Shown one piece after another: positions 9,037 to 17,106 of a stretch of 64,000 nt of DNA (its first letter is position 1; the number at the start of each line of letters is the position of its first letter). Made by a program: the position numbers and the translations under genes. Origin of the DNA: Variovorax flavidus (lineage in GTDB: Bacteria; Pseudomonadota; Gammaproteobacteria; Burkholderiales; Burkholderiaceae_C); contig NZ_JASZYE010000002.1 of assembly GCF_030317145.1 (NCBI RefSeq), forward strand, positions 62,001 through 126,000, given 5' to 3'. The notes beneath the pieces are model-generated. The model ran no database searches. It worked only from the letters and a program-made list of their open reading frames with translations, and was not told the DNA's origin.

Positions 9037-9420
9037 ATGAACACGCTTGCCTCCAGCCGCGTCACCTGCATGCTGCCCGTGAAGGATCTTGCCCGCGCGC
9101 GCCGCTTCTACGAGGAGTCGCTGGGGCTGGAGCCGCTCGGCGCCAAGCCGGACGGCAAGTTCATCTACCACTGCGGCGGCACCGAACTCGCGCTCTTCCC
9201 CAAGCCCGAAGGCACCAAGGCCGAGCACACGGCGCTGAGTTTTCGAGTGGAGCGCATCGACGACGCGGTGAAGGCGCTGGAGCAGCGCGGCGTACGCTTT
9301 GCCGACTACGACCTGCCGGGGCTGAAGACGGTCGAGCACGTTTGCGTGCTCGGCTCGGAAAAGGCGGCGTGGTTCGAGGACCCGGAAGGCAACATCCTCT
9401 GCCTGCACGAAGACATTTGA
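9037..9420 (+). CDS. VOC (glyoxalase/bleomycin-resistance) superfamily protein
   Basis: A 127-residue protein with the paired beta-alpha-beta-beta-beta modules of the vicinal oxygen chelate fold. It opens RVTCMLPVKDLARARRFYEESLGLEPLG and ends AAWFEDPEGNILCLHEDI, where the Glu in DPEGN is a typical metal-ligand region. Substrates in this family range from methylglutathione adducts to antibiotics and cannot be assigned here. GGAG lies 8 nt before the ATG. It stands alone between chrA and a convergent CoA-transferase, with repeat copy B immediately after it. Confidence 0.82.
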   Translation: MNTLASSRVTCMLPVKDLARARRFYEESLGLEPLGAKPDGKFIYHCGGTELALFPKPEGTKAEHTALSFRVERIDDAVKALEQRGVRFADYDLPGLKTVEHVCVLGSEKAAWFEDPEGNILCLHEDI

Positions 9421-9513
9421 GCTGACCCCCAGGCTCGCGCACTCCGTGTCGCTCTCCACCCCCTTTCAGGGGGCAACCCCGGCGGCCCGGCTAAGCCGGT
9501 TCCGCGGGGTTTC
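9421..9513 (+). repeat. Gene-end structured repeat, copy B (covariant outer stem)
   Basis: The CCCCCAGGC end begins 5 nt after the VOC stop. Hairpin I is CCCCCT-TTC-AGGGGG. Hairpin II has the inner stem CCGGC-TAA-GCCGG. Its outer arms read ACCCCGGCGG and CCGCGGGGT, so one A:T pair of the usual arms is replaced by C:G. It lies between convergent genes. Confidence 0.85.
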
Positions 9514-9523
9514 TGGCCTAGGG

Positions 9524-10714
9524 TCACTCGCTGCGCGTGACGGCGCTCGACTTGAGTTCTGCGATCTGCGCGTCGCTATAGCCCACCTCCTTGAGCAGCG
9601 CATCCGTGTGCTCGCCGAGCAGCGGCGGCTGCAGGCGGATGCCCGGCCGTTCGCCGCCGAGGGTGAAGGGCATGAGCGGCACCTTCGACTGGCTGCCGTC
9701 GTTCATGCGGATCGGCGCGAGCCCGCCGGTCGCGTTGAGGTGCGGGTCGTCGAACAGGTCCTGCGGCTTGGTGATGGGCGCGAAGGGCAGCTCGTTCTGC
9801 TCGAACACCGCGCTGAGTTCGGCCGCGCTGTGTTCCGCCAGATGCGAGCGGAGGATCGGCATCATCCATTCGCGCGCCATCACGCGGTCGTTGTTGGTCT
9901 TCAGGCGCGGATCGGACAGCATCTCTTCCAGGCCGAAGGCCTTGCAGAAAATGCTCCACTGCTTGTCGCTGACCGCCGCCAGGAAGATCTGTTCGCCGTC
10001 CTTGACGGTGAACACGTCGTAAACGCCCCAGGCCGAGATGCGGCTCGGCATCGGGTCGGCGGCCTTGCCGGTGGCGGCGAACTGCATCATGTGCTGCGCC
10101 ACGAGGAAGATGTTGTTCTCGAACAGCGCCGACTGCACCTCGCAGCCCTTGCCGGTGAGTTCGCGCTGGCGCAGCGCGGCCATCGCGCCGATGGCGCCGA
10201 ACATGCCGCCCATGATGTCGTTGACGCTGGTGCCGGCGCGCAGGGGGTCGCCGGCGCGGCCGGTCATGTAGGCGAGGCCGCCCATCATCTGCACCACCTC
10301 GTCCAGCGCGGTGCGGTGGTCGTAGGGGCCGGGCAGAAAGCCCTTGTGGCTCACGTAGATGAGGCGCGGGTTGAGCTTCTGCAGGCTGTCGTAGTCCAGC
10401 CCCAGCTTCTTCATCGTGCCGGGCTTGAAGTTCTCGCTCACGATGTCGGCGGTGGCGATCAGGCGCAGCGCGGCCTCGACGCCCTCGGGCTTCTTGAGGT
10501 CGAGCGCGATGCTCTTCTTGTTGCGGTTGAAGGTCGGGAAGAAGCCCGCGCCGGACCCCAGCAGGCGCCGCGTGTTGTCGCCCTCGATGGGCTCGACCTT
10601 GATGACCTCGGCGCCCAGGTCCGCGAGCAGCATGCCGCAAGTGGGCCCCATGACCATGTGGGTGAACTCGACGACGCGGATGCCCGCGTAAGGCAGTGGC
10701 GTGGACTCAGACAT
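9524..10714 (-). CDS. CaiB/BaiF (class III) CoA-transferase
   Basis: A family III CoA-transferase of 396 residues that moves CoA between carboxylic acids through an aspartyl-CoA thioester. It has the N-terminal GIRVVEFTHMVMGPTCGMLLADLGAEVIKVE, the nucleotide-cleft segment RNKKSIALDLKKPEG, and the expected catalytic Asp (about 166) in GTSVNDIMGGMFGA. It overlaps the upstream HMG-CoA-lyase-type gene by 8 nt. That pairing suggests it activates the acid the lyase then cleaves, possibly 3-hydroxy-3-methylglutarate or a related hydroxy acid. The exact substrate cannot be read from sequence. Confidence 0.88.
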   Translation of the reverse strand: MSESTPLPYAGIRVVEFTHMVMGPTCGMLLADLGAEVIKVEPIEGDNTRRLLGSGAGFFPTFNRNKKSIALDLKKPEGVEAALRLIATADIVSENFKPGTMKKLGLDYDSLQKLNPRLIYVSHKGFLPGPYDHRTALDEVVQMMGGLAYMTGRAGDPLRAGTSVNDIMGGMFGAIGAMAALRQRELTGKGCEVQSALFENNIFLVAQHMMQFAATGKAADPMPSRISAWGVYDVFTVKDGEQIFLAAVSDKQWSIFCKAFGLEEMLSDPRLKTNNDRVMAREWMMPILRSHLAEHSAAELSAVFEQNELPFAPITKPQDLFDDPHLNATGGLAPIRMNDGSQSKVPLMPFTLGGERPGIRLQPPLLGEHTDALLKEVGYSDAQIAELKSSAVTRSE

Positions 10715-11648
10715 GGGCGGCTCCCTGGAAACCCTGGACGAAGCCCTTGGGCAGGCCGGCCTCGGGCGTCATGCCATAGACCGGTTCGCCCGGCAGGCCG
10801 GCGATGAGCGGCGCGCGGGCCGCGATGAGCTGGTCGATGTCGATGCCGGTGCGCACGCCCATGGCCTCGAACATGAAGACGAGATCCTCGGTGACGACAT
10901 TGCCCGAGGCGCCGGGCGCGTAGGGGCAGCCGCCCAGGCCGCCGAGCGAGGAGTCGAAGGTTCGCACGCCTTCCTCGTAGGCCGCGAGGCAGTTGGCGAG
11001 GCCGAGCCCGCGCGTGTTGTGCATGTGGGCCGCGCCCGCCTTGTCCCCCAGCTCGGCGCGCAGGCGCTTGAAGAGGCGCCGCACCTGCGCGGGGTTGGCG
11101 TAGCCGACCGTATCCGAGAGGCCGGATTCGTCGGCACCTGCCGCCACGCATTGCGCCGCCAGCCAGATGACCTCGTCCTCCGGCACCTCGCCCTGCAGCG
11201 TGCAGCCGAAGGCGGTGGAGATGCCGGCTTCGAGCCGGACGTGCGGCGCGATCTCGCGGCGCAGGTCGGAGATCGCGCGGACCTCCTCGACCATTTCCTC
11301 GCGCGTCTTGCGCACATTGGCAAGCGAGTGGGCCGCGCTGGCCGAGACCGGCATCGTCAGCTTGTGCACGCCGGCCGCGAGGGCGGCTTCGGCCCCCCTG
11401 CGGTTGGGCACGAGCGCCATCACGGTCAGGCCCGGCAGCGTGATGGCGTGGCGCACCACCTCGGCGGCGTCCGCCATCTGCGGCAGCAACCGTGCGGGCA
11501 CGAAGGAAGCGACCTCGATCTCGCGGATGCCGGCCTGGTAGAGCGCGTCGATCCAGCGCAGCTTGTCGGCAGTCGGCATGGTGGCCTTGACTGACTGCAG
11601 GCCGTCGCGCGGGCCAACCTCGCTGATGAGGACATCGGGGGCAGTCAT
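10707..11648 (-). CDS. Hydroxymethylglutaryl-CoA lyase family enzyme
   Basis: A TIM-barrel acyl-CoA lyase of the DRE-type family, 313 residues. The metal/catalytic loop is GPRDGLQ (12-18), the metal-binding histidines lie in HMHNT (208-212), and the active-site Cys241 lies in the signature GLGGCPYAPGASGN. HMG-CoA lyase yields acetoacetate and acetyl-CoA in leucine and isoprenoid catabolism. Close relatives cleave other 3-hydroxy acyl-CoAs. It is the first gene of a two-gene unit with the CoA-transferase and divergent from an IclR regulator that probably controls it. Confidence 0.88.
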   Translation of the reverse strand: MTAPDVLISEVGPRDGLQSVKATMPTADKLRWIDALYQAGIREIEVASFVPARLLPQMADAAEVVRHAITLPGLTVMALVPNRRGAEAALAAGVHKLTMPVSASAAHSLANVRKTREEMVEEVRAISDLRREIAPHVRLEAGISTAFGCTLQGEVPEDEVIWLAAQCVAAGADESGLSDTVGYANPAQVRRLFKRLRAELGDKAGAAHMHNTRGLGLANCLAAYEEGVRTFDSSLGGLGGCPYAPGASGNVVTEDLVFMFEAMGVRTGIDIDQLIAARAPLIAGLPGEPVYGMTPEAGLPKGFVQGFQGAAHV

Positions 11649-11681
11649 CGGGATTCCTCTCCTGGGGCAGTGATGTTTGAC

Positions 11682-11700
11682 AGTTCTACCTTGTAGAACT
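11682..11700. promoter_or_regulatory. Operator-like dyad 1, lyase/iclR intergenic region
   Basis: AGTTCTACCTTGTAGAACT is a perfect 8-bp inverted repeat with a 3-bp centre, 33 nt upstream of the lyase start. Its position between a divergent IclR gene and its likely target unit makes it a candidate binding site. Confidence 0.6.
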
Positions 11701-11702
11701 AC

Positions 11703-11719
11703 ATTCCGTTAAACAGAAT
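11703..11719. promoter_or_regulatory. Operator-like dyad 2, lyase/iclR intergenic region
   Basis: ATTCCGTTAAACAGAAT has 8-bp arms around a central A with one mismatch. It starts 3 bp after dyad 1, so the two centres are about two helical turns (20 bp) apart. It lies 36 nt upstream of the iclR start. Confidence 0.5.
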
Positions 11720-11755
11720 TAGACCGGCGATCATCCTCCCTGTCAAGGCCAGCCC

Positions 11756-12496
11756 ATGCCACGCAAAGCCCAAACCGAACCGGTGTCCGACCTGAATGCA
11801 GCGCCCGGCGGCGCGGCGGCGGTCGACCGCGCGCTCAGTCTGCTCTCGGCGTTCCGTCCCGGCGACGACGCGCTGACGCTCGCACAGTTTGCCGAACGCA
11901 CGCATTTCTACAAGAGCACGGCGCTGCGCCTGCTCGCCTCGCTGGAACACGCCCGCATGGTCCGCCGCCAGGAGGACGGCCGCTATGCGCTCGGCATGGA
12001 AATCGCGCGGCTGCATGCGCTGTATGCGGCCTCGTTCTCGCTGGACGATGTCGTGCTGCCGGTGCTGCGCAACCTCGTCGCCGCCACCGGCGAAAGCGCC
12101 GCGTACCACGTGCGCCAGCAGCAAGGGGAAGGCTGGGCACGGCTGTGCCTCTACCGCATCGATTCGCCGCACGTGGTGCGCGACCACGTCCGGGCGGGCG
12201 ACCTGCTGCCTGTCGATCGCGGTGCCGGCGCGCGCATCCTGATCGCCTTCGGGCCGCAGGCCGGGCGCCGGGGCGATGCGAAGGAACGCCAGCTCTACGA
12301 AGCGATCCGCGCGCAGGGCTACTGCGCCCTGGTCGGCGACCGCACGGCCGAGCTCGCCGGCATCTCGGCGCCGGTGTTCCATGGCGATGGCCGCCTGGCC
12401 GCGGCCGTGACGCTGACCATGCCGACGCACCGCTACGACGAGCGCTACGTCGAACCGGTGCGCACCGCCGCACGGCGCCTCGACGGCGAGGTCTAG
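11756..12496 (+). CDS. IclR-family transcriptional regulator
   Basis: A 246-residue IclR-type regulator. The N-terminal winged helix is at about 20-75 (AAVDRALSLLSAFRPG, TLAQFAERTHFYKSTALRLLASLEHARMV). The C-terminal effector-binding domain is at about 90-245 and includes GESAAYHVR, LPVDRGAGARILIAF and ISAPVFHGDGRLAAAVTLTMP. It is divergent from the HMG-CoA-lyase/CoA-transferase genes with two dyads between, the usual arrangement for a local regulator of a catabolic operon. The effector is presumably an acid or CoA ester of that pathway (inference). Confidence 0.9.
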   Translation: MPRKAQTEPVSDLNAAPGGAAAVDRALSLLSAFRPGDDALTLAQFAERTHFYKSTALRLLASLEHARMVRRQEDGRYALGMEIARLHALYAASFSLDDVVLPVLRNLVAATGESAAYHVRQQQGEGWARLCLYRIDSPHVVRDHVRAGDLLPVDRGAGARILIAFGPQAGRRGDAKERQLYEAIRAQGYCALVGDRTAELAGISAPVFHGDGRLAAAVTLTMPTHRYDERYVEPVRTAARRLDGEV

Positions 12497-12683
12497 CGCG
12501 ACGGGGACTCATCGTGGCGCTCCCGGGGGCGTAGGGGTACCCTTTGCCGAGAGACGTCCGCGCCAGGCCCAGACCGGCGATTACCCTCAATTAAGTCACT
12601 GATCATTCACAGTTTCGGCTCTTACTCACCAGCCAGGTATCGAATAAAGTCCCCGGCTGCACCCTCTCAAGGAGAAAAGAACC

Positions 12684-14858
12684 ATGACCGCCCGCACCAC
12701 CGTCCACGGCCTCCAGGTCGCCAACGAACTCCATCGCTTCATCGAAGACACCGTCCTGCCCGCCACCGGCGTCGCGAGCGACACCTTCTGGAAGGGCTTC
12801 GACGCCATCGTCAGCGAATTCGCGCCCAAGAACATCGCCCTGCTCGCCGAGCGCGACCGCCTGCAGGCCGAGATGGACAAGTGGCATAAGGCGCACCCCG
12901 GCCCGATCACCGACATGCCGGCCTACCGCGCCTTCCTGGAATCGACCGGCTACCTGCTGCCGCAGCCGAAGGACGTGCAAACGACCACCGCCAACGTCGA
13001 CGCTGAACTGGCGCTGCAGGCCGGCCCGCAACTGGTGGTGCCGATCCTGAACGCGCGCTACGCGCTCAACGCCGCGAATGCACGCTGGGGCTCGCTGTAC
13101 GACGCCCTCTACGGCACCGACGCGATTCCCGAGACCGGCGGCGCCGAGAAGGGCAAGGGCTACAACCCGGCGCGCGGCGCCAAGGTGATCGAGTTCGCAC
13201 GCAACGTGCTCGACCAGGCCGCGCCGCTGGAGAACGGCTCGCACAAGAACGCCACCGGCTACAAGGTCGAGCACGGCAAGCTGGTGATCGCGCTGCAGAG
13301 CAGCAGCACGGAACTCAAGGACCCGACGCAGTTCATCGGCTACCAGGGCGATGCGGCCGCGCCGAAGTCGGTGCTGCTCAAGCACAACGGCATCCACCTC
13401 GACATCCAGATCGATCGCAGCACGCCGATCGGCAAGGGCGATGCAGCCGGCGTCAGCGACGTGGTGCTCGAAGCCGCGCTCTCGACCATCCTCGACCTCG
13501 AGGACTCCGTGGCCGTGGTCGATGCCGAGGACAAGGTGCTCGCCTATTCCAACTGGCTCGGCATCCTGCAAGGCACGCTGACCGAGGAAGTCGCCAAGGG
13601 CGGCAAGACCTTCACGCGCGGCCTCAACCCCGACCGCGAATACACGGGCGCCGATGGCAAGCCGGTCAAGCTGCATGGCCGTTCGCTGATGTTCGTGCGC
13701 AATGTCGGCCACCTGATGACCAACCCGGCCATCCTGTACGCAGGCGGCAAGGAGATCCCCGAGGGGATCATGGACGCGGTGATCACCACGACCATCGCCA
13801 CCATCGACCTGAAGCGCAAGGGCAACTCGCGCACGGGCAGCGTCTACATCGTCAAGCCGAAGATGCACGGCCCTGCCGAAGTGGCCTTTGCGAGCGCACT
13901 GTTCGGCCGCGTCGAGGACATGCTCGGCCTGCCCGCCAACACCGTGAAGCTCGGCATCATGGACGAGGAGCGCCGCACCAGCATCAACCTCAAGGCCTGC
14001 ATTGCCGAAGCCGCCGCGCGCGTGGCCTTTATCAACACCGGCTTCCTCGACCGCACGGGCGACGAGATGCACACCGCCATGCAAGCCGGCGCGATGCTGC
14101 GCAAGGGCGACATGAAGACCACGCCCTGGATCCAGGCCTACGAGAAGAACAACGTGCTGGTGGGCCTCTCGTGCGGCTTGCGCGGCAAGGCGCAGATCGG
14201 CAAGGGCATGTGGGCCATGCCCGACCTGATGGCCGCGATGCTCGAACAGAAGATCGGCCATCCCAAGGCCGGTGCCAACACCGCGTGGGTGCCCTCGCCC
14301 ACCGCCGCCACGCTGCATGCGCTGCACTATCACCAGGTGAGCGTGGCCGACGTGCAGAAGCAGCTGGAGAAGATCGACGCCAACGCCGAGCGCGACAACA
14401 TCCTGAACGACCTGCTCAAGGTGCCGGTCGCGCCGCACGTGAACTGGACCGATGCCGAGCGCCAGCAGGAACTCGACAACAACGTTCAGGGCATCCTCGG
14501 CTACGTGGTGCGCTGGATCGACCAGGGCGTCGGCTGCTCGAAGGTGCCGGACATCCACAACATCGGCCTGATGGAAGACCGTGCGACCCTGCGCATCTCC
14601 AGCCAGCACATCGCCAACTGGCTGCTGCACGGCGTGGTGACGAAGGAGCAGGTCGAATCGACCTTCCAGCGCATGGCCGCGGTGGTGGACCAGCAGAACG
14701 CCGGCGATCCGCTCTACAAGAAGATGGCCGGCAACTTCACCACTTCAGCAGCCTACAAGGCCGCGCTGGAGCTGGTGTTCAAGGGCGTCGAGCAGCCCAG
14801 CGGCTACACCGAGCCGCTGCTGCATGCGTGGCGGCTGAAGGTGAAGGCAGGCGCCTGA
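12684..14858 (+). CDS. glcB: Malate synthase G
   Basis: Condenses glyoxylate with acetyl-CoA to malate, allowing growth on two-carbon compounds. At 724 residues it has the length of the monomeric G isoform and its domains: N-terminal clasp, TIM barrel with the large alpha/beta insertion, and C-terminal plug. Recognisable segments are [35 protein letters not shown] (Mg and glyoxylate region), [17 protein letters not shown] and GTGDEMHT-type [18 protein letters not shown] lies 10 nt before the ATG. The glycolate oxidase genes are not adjacent. The 187-nt upstream gap has no strong promoter match. Confidence 0.96.
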   Translation: MTARTTVHGLQVANELHRFIEDTVLPATGVASDTFWKGFDAIVSEFAPKNIALLAERDRLQAEMDKWHKAHPGPITDMPAYRAFLESTGYLLPQPKDVQTTTANVDAELALQAGPQLVVPILNARYALNAANARWGSLYDALYGTDAIPETGGAEKGKGYNPARGAKVIEFARNVLDQAAPLENGSHKNATGYKVEHGKLVIALQSSSTELKDPTQFIGYQGDAAAPKSVLLKHNGIHLDIQIDRSTPIGKGDAAGVSDVVLEAALSTILDLEDSVAVVDAEDKVLAYSNWLGILQGTLTEEVAKGGKTFTRGLNPDREYTGADGKPVKLHGRSLMFVRNVGHLMTNPAILYAGGKEIPEGIMDAVITTTIATIDLKRKGNSRTGSVYIVKPKMHGPAEVAFASALFGRVEDMLGLPANTVKLGIMDEERRTSINLKACIAEAAARVAFINTGFLDRTGDEMHTAMQAGAMLRKGDMKTTPWIQAYEKNNVLVGLSCGLRGKAQIGKGMWAMPDLMAAMLEQKIGHPKAGANTAWVPSPTAATLHALHYHQVSVADVQKQLEKIDANAERDNILNDLLKVPVAPHVNWTDAERQQELDNNVQGILGYVVRWIDQGVGCSKVPDIHNIGLMEDRATLRISSQHIANWLLHGVVTKEQVESTFQRMAAVVDQQNAGDPLYKKMAGNFTTSAAYKAALELVFKGVEQPSGYTEPLLHAWRLKVKAGA

Positions 14859-14866
14859 GGCGCTGA

Positions 14867-15568
14867 CTAGGACTGCGCGCGAGGCCGCGCGCGCTGCAGG
14901 GCCCGGCCGACCTCGGCCGGATCCATTCCGTACATCTCCGCAAATTCAGCCACGGTACGCCCGCTGGCTTCGAAGGCGCGCTGCAGCGCCTCGCGCTTCG
15001 CCGTCCGCGCGCTGACTTCGGCAAAGGCCTCGTCGAGCACGGCGTTCGAAGTCTCATCGCCCGTGCGAACGGCCAGCACGTATTCCTCGCGCGTGAGGCC
15101 CGAGGCTTCGATGACATCGACCAGACGTGCGCGCAGCTTGGGCCGCAAGTCTTCGCTGGTGCGTGCCTGACGGCGCTTGAAGACTTCCAGGATGGCGTGG
15201 TGCACGTGCTCGGGCGCAACGGGCTCGACGGGCTGCCCGTTCAGGTCGTGGCGTTGCTCGCCGGCCGCGACGGCTTCGAGGTAGCGCGTGGAGCGGGCAT
15301 GCAGCCCCAGCGCGATCTTGAGGTCTTCCTTCTTGAACTCCTCCGGATGCAGGGCCAGCAGTTCCTGGTACACGCCGAGCTTGAGCGGCAGGAAGCGCGC
15401 GCCGAACATCTTGGGGTAGAGCTCGAAGAGCTTTTCGAGGGCGGGATGAACCTTGCGAGCACGCTGGGGCGCGTTCGGACTGGCGTTCCTGGGCTTGGCG
15501 TTCTGTCGCTCGCGACCACCCTTCTTGGCGGCGGCGGGTGCGGGGACGGTTTCGGGAGTCGGAGTCAT
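14867..15568 (-). CDS. ProQ/FinO-family RNA chaperone
   Basis: A 233-residue RNA-binding protein. A basic Ala/Pro-rich N-terminal tail leads into a ProQ/FinO domain (about 40-150; HPALEKLFELYPKMFGARFLPLKLGVYQELLA, FKKEDLKIALGLHARSTRYLEAV, GEQRHDLNG). A C-terminal extension (150-233) contains repeated Ala/Glu/Arg-rich helices. Relatives bind structured 3' ends and small RNAs and act as global chaperones. The gene is convergent with glcB with an 8-nt gap. The C-terminal extension differs from the Tudor-like domain of E. coli ProQ. Confidence 0.88.
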   Translation of the reverse strand: MTPTPETVPAPAAAKKGGRERQNAKPRNASPNAPQRARKVHPALEKLFELYPKMFGARFLPLKLGVYQELLALHPEEFKKEDLKIALGLHARSTRYLEAVAAGEQRHDLNGQPVEPVAPEHVHHAILEVFKRRQARTSEDLRPKLRARLVDVIEASGLTREEYVLAVRTGDETSNAVLDEAFAEVSARTAKREALQRAFEASGRTVAEFAEMYGMDPAEVGRALQRARPRAQS

Positions 15569-15648
15569 CGAGATTTCTTGTCAGCGGAATCGGGGCCCAA
15601 GGGGCGAATGCGTTGCCCCGACTGTAATGCCGTGGCCGTGGGCCTTCC

Positions 15649-16581
15649 TCAGCCCTTCTGTGCCGCTTCGGCTTCGGCGCGCAGCCAGCGCACGAAGTCC
15701 TGGGCGTCGGCATTGCTTGCCGCGCGGCGCGAGGTCTCGATGAAATAGCCGCGCCGCGACGCTGCGCCCTCGCTGAACGGCGCCACCAGCTGCCCCGTCT
15801 GGACCAGCTCGCGCAGCAGCGGCAGGCGGCCGATGACCACGCCCTGGCCGGCGACCGCCGCCGCGACGGCGTCCGCGTACTGCGTGAAGCGCATGGTGTT
15901 CTTCATGCGCAGGTCGGCCAGGCCCATCACTTCGAGCCAGGGTTCCCAATCGGCCGTGGGCGCCTCTGCATGGTTGGGTAAATCGACAGTGAGCAAGGTC
16001 TGCTCCACCAAATCACCCGGTGCATGCAAGGCGGCAGCGATGCGCGGGGCGCACAGCGGCATCACGGACTCCTCGAACAGCGTCGGCCCGGTGCCCCGGC
16101 TGATCGGGACGAAGCGCACGGCCACGTCGATGCGGCTGCGCTCCAGATCGAGCACGTCGAGCGTCGCGGACACGCGCACGTCGACCAGCGGGTGATCGGC
16201 GGTGAAACGCACGAGGCGGGGAATGAGCCACAGCGAGGCAAAGCCCGGCGTGGTGGTGATGGCAACCTGCCGCAGCACCGGCGCGGCCCGGACCCTGGCA
16301 GTGGCATCGCGCAGGCGCTCCAGGCTCTCGACGACGGCACGCTGGAGCACCCGTCCGGCTTCGGTCAGCGCCAGCGAGCGATGGCGGCGCTCGAACAGCA
16401 GCACGCCGAGGCTGGCTTCGAGCTGCTGGATCTGCCGGCTCACTGCGGATTGCGTGAGGAACACCTCGGCGGCGGCCTGCGTGAAGCTCAGCGTGCGCGC
16501 CGCCGCCTCGAAGCTGCGCAGCAGCTCCAAAGGAGGCAGTTCGACGGCCGGCGCGGGCGCCTTCGCATTCTCTGGATGCAT
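15649..16581 (-). CDS. LysR-family transcriptional regulator (GcvA-like)
   Basis: A 310-residue LysR regulator. The HTH is at about 18-77 (LELLRSFEAAARTLSFTQAAAEVFLTQSAVSRQI in parts, GVLLFERRHRSL) and the effector domain at about 105-300 (ITTTPGFASLWLIPRLVRF, RIDVAVRFVPISRG). The SLWLIPRL and IDVAVRF phrases are typical of the GcvA/AmpR-like branch. I chose the ATG at 16579-16581. It is divergent from the DUF2917 gene with 82 nt between them and probably controls it. Confidence 0.9.
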   Translation of the reverse strand: MHPENAKAPAPAVELPPLELLRSFEAAARTLSFTQAAAEVFLTQSAVSRQIQQLEASLGVLLFERRHRSLALTEAGRVLQRAVVESLERLRDATARVRAAPVLRQVAITTTPGFASLWLIPRLVRFTADHPLVDVRVSATLDVLDLERSRIDVAVRFVPISRGTGPTLFEESVMPLCAPRIAAALHAPGDLVEQTLLTVDLPNHAEAPTADWEPWLEVMGLADLRMKNTMRFTQYADAVAAAVAGQGVVIGRLPLLRELVQTGQLVAPFSEGAASRRGYFIETSRRAASNADAQDFVRWLRAEAEAAQKG

Positions 16582-16663
16582 GCAACGAGTTCCGAATGAC
16601 CGTATGACACGTAGGGCTCGGCTCACTATATTCATTCTCATGACGAATGCCAAGGAGCCTGCG

Positions 16664-16981
16664 ATGAACACCCGCCAGCAACGCCTCAGTCTGAGCCTGC
16701 CGAAGAAAGCCATCTTCACCTTGCCCGATGCCCATGACGTGGACATCGAATGCCAGGCCGGCAGCCTGTGGATCACGCTCGACCACGACCCGCGCGACAT
16801 CGTCCTGGAGCAGGGCGAGCGCTTCCGCAGCGACGTGCACCGCCGCGCGCTGGTGGCCGCGCTGGAACCCTCGTGCGTGCGCTTCACCGCCGAACGCCTC
16901 ACGGTGGCGGCAGAGCGGGCGCGGCCGGAGCGCGCCACGTCGCCTTGGCGACTGTGGCCCCACGGGATGACCCCGGCTTGA
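16664..16981 (+). CDS. DUF2917 protein
   Basis: A small protein of 105 residues with the DUF2917 pattern: LPKKAIFTLPDAHDVDIECQAGSLWITLDHDPRDIVLEQGERF (seen in parts), a beta-rich cupin-like core with a conserved GxLWIT turn. Its function is unknown; members often sit next to a LysR gene, as here. AAGGAG lies 7 nt before the chosen ATG (MNTRQQ). An in-frame ATG 24 nt upstream (16640) has no such site. It is cytoplasmic, with no signal peptide. Confidence 0.8.
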   Translation: MNTRQQRLSLSLPKKAIFTLPDAHDVDIECQAGSLWITLDHDPRDIVLEQGERFRSDVHRRALVAALEPSCVRFTAERLTVAAERARPERATSPWRLWPHGMTPA

Positions 16982-17037
16982 CCCCAGCGCCCGGGCGTTG
17001 AACCATCGACGCTCGCGGCCATGGATGCACGGGTCTC

Positions 17038-17060
17038 GCGCCGTCGTGGATCGACGGCGC
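17038..17060 (+). terminator. Hairpin between the DUF2917 gene and the thiolase operon
   Basis: GCGCCGTCG-TGGAT-CGACGGCGC is a perfect 9-bp stem with a 5-nt loop, followed by a weak pyrimidine tract (TTCGCCTTTC). It could terminate the DUF2917 transcript or form part of the thiolase operon leader. Confidence 0.4.
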
Positions 17061-17106
17061 TTCGCCTTTCGCGCCGGGCCCCCCTTACTCGGACGAAGGA
17101 CATCCC

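Noticed and set aside
9421..9513. Repeat B and its relatives as insertion sequences or CRISPR units
   Set aside because: No transposase, no terminal inverted repeat with target duplication, no regular spacing and no spacers; the copies are single, dispersed and structured.
12497..12683. Regulatory element upstream of malate synthase G
   Set aside because: A+T-richer stretch with short words such as TCAATTAAGTCACTGATCA, but no clear promoter, dyad or known operator could be supported.
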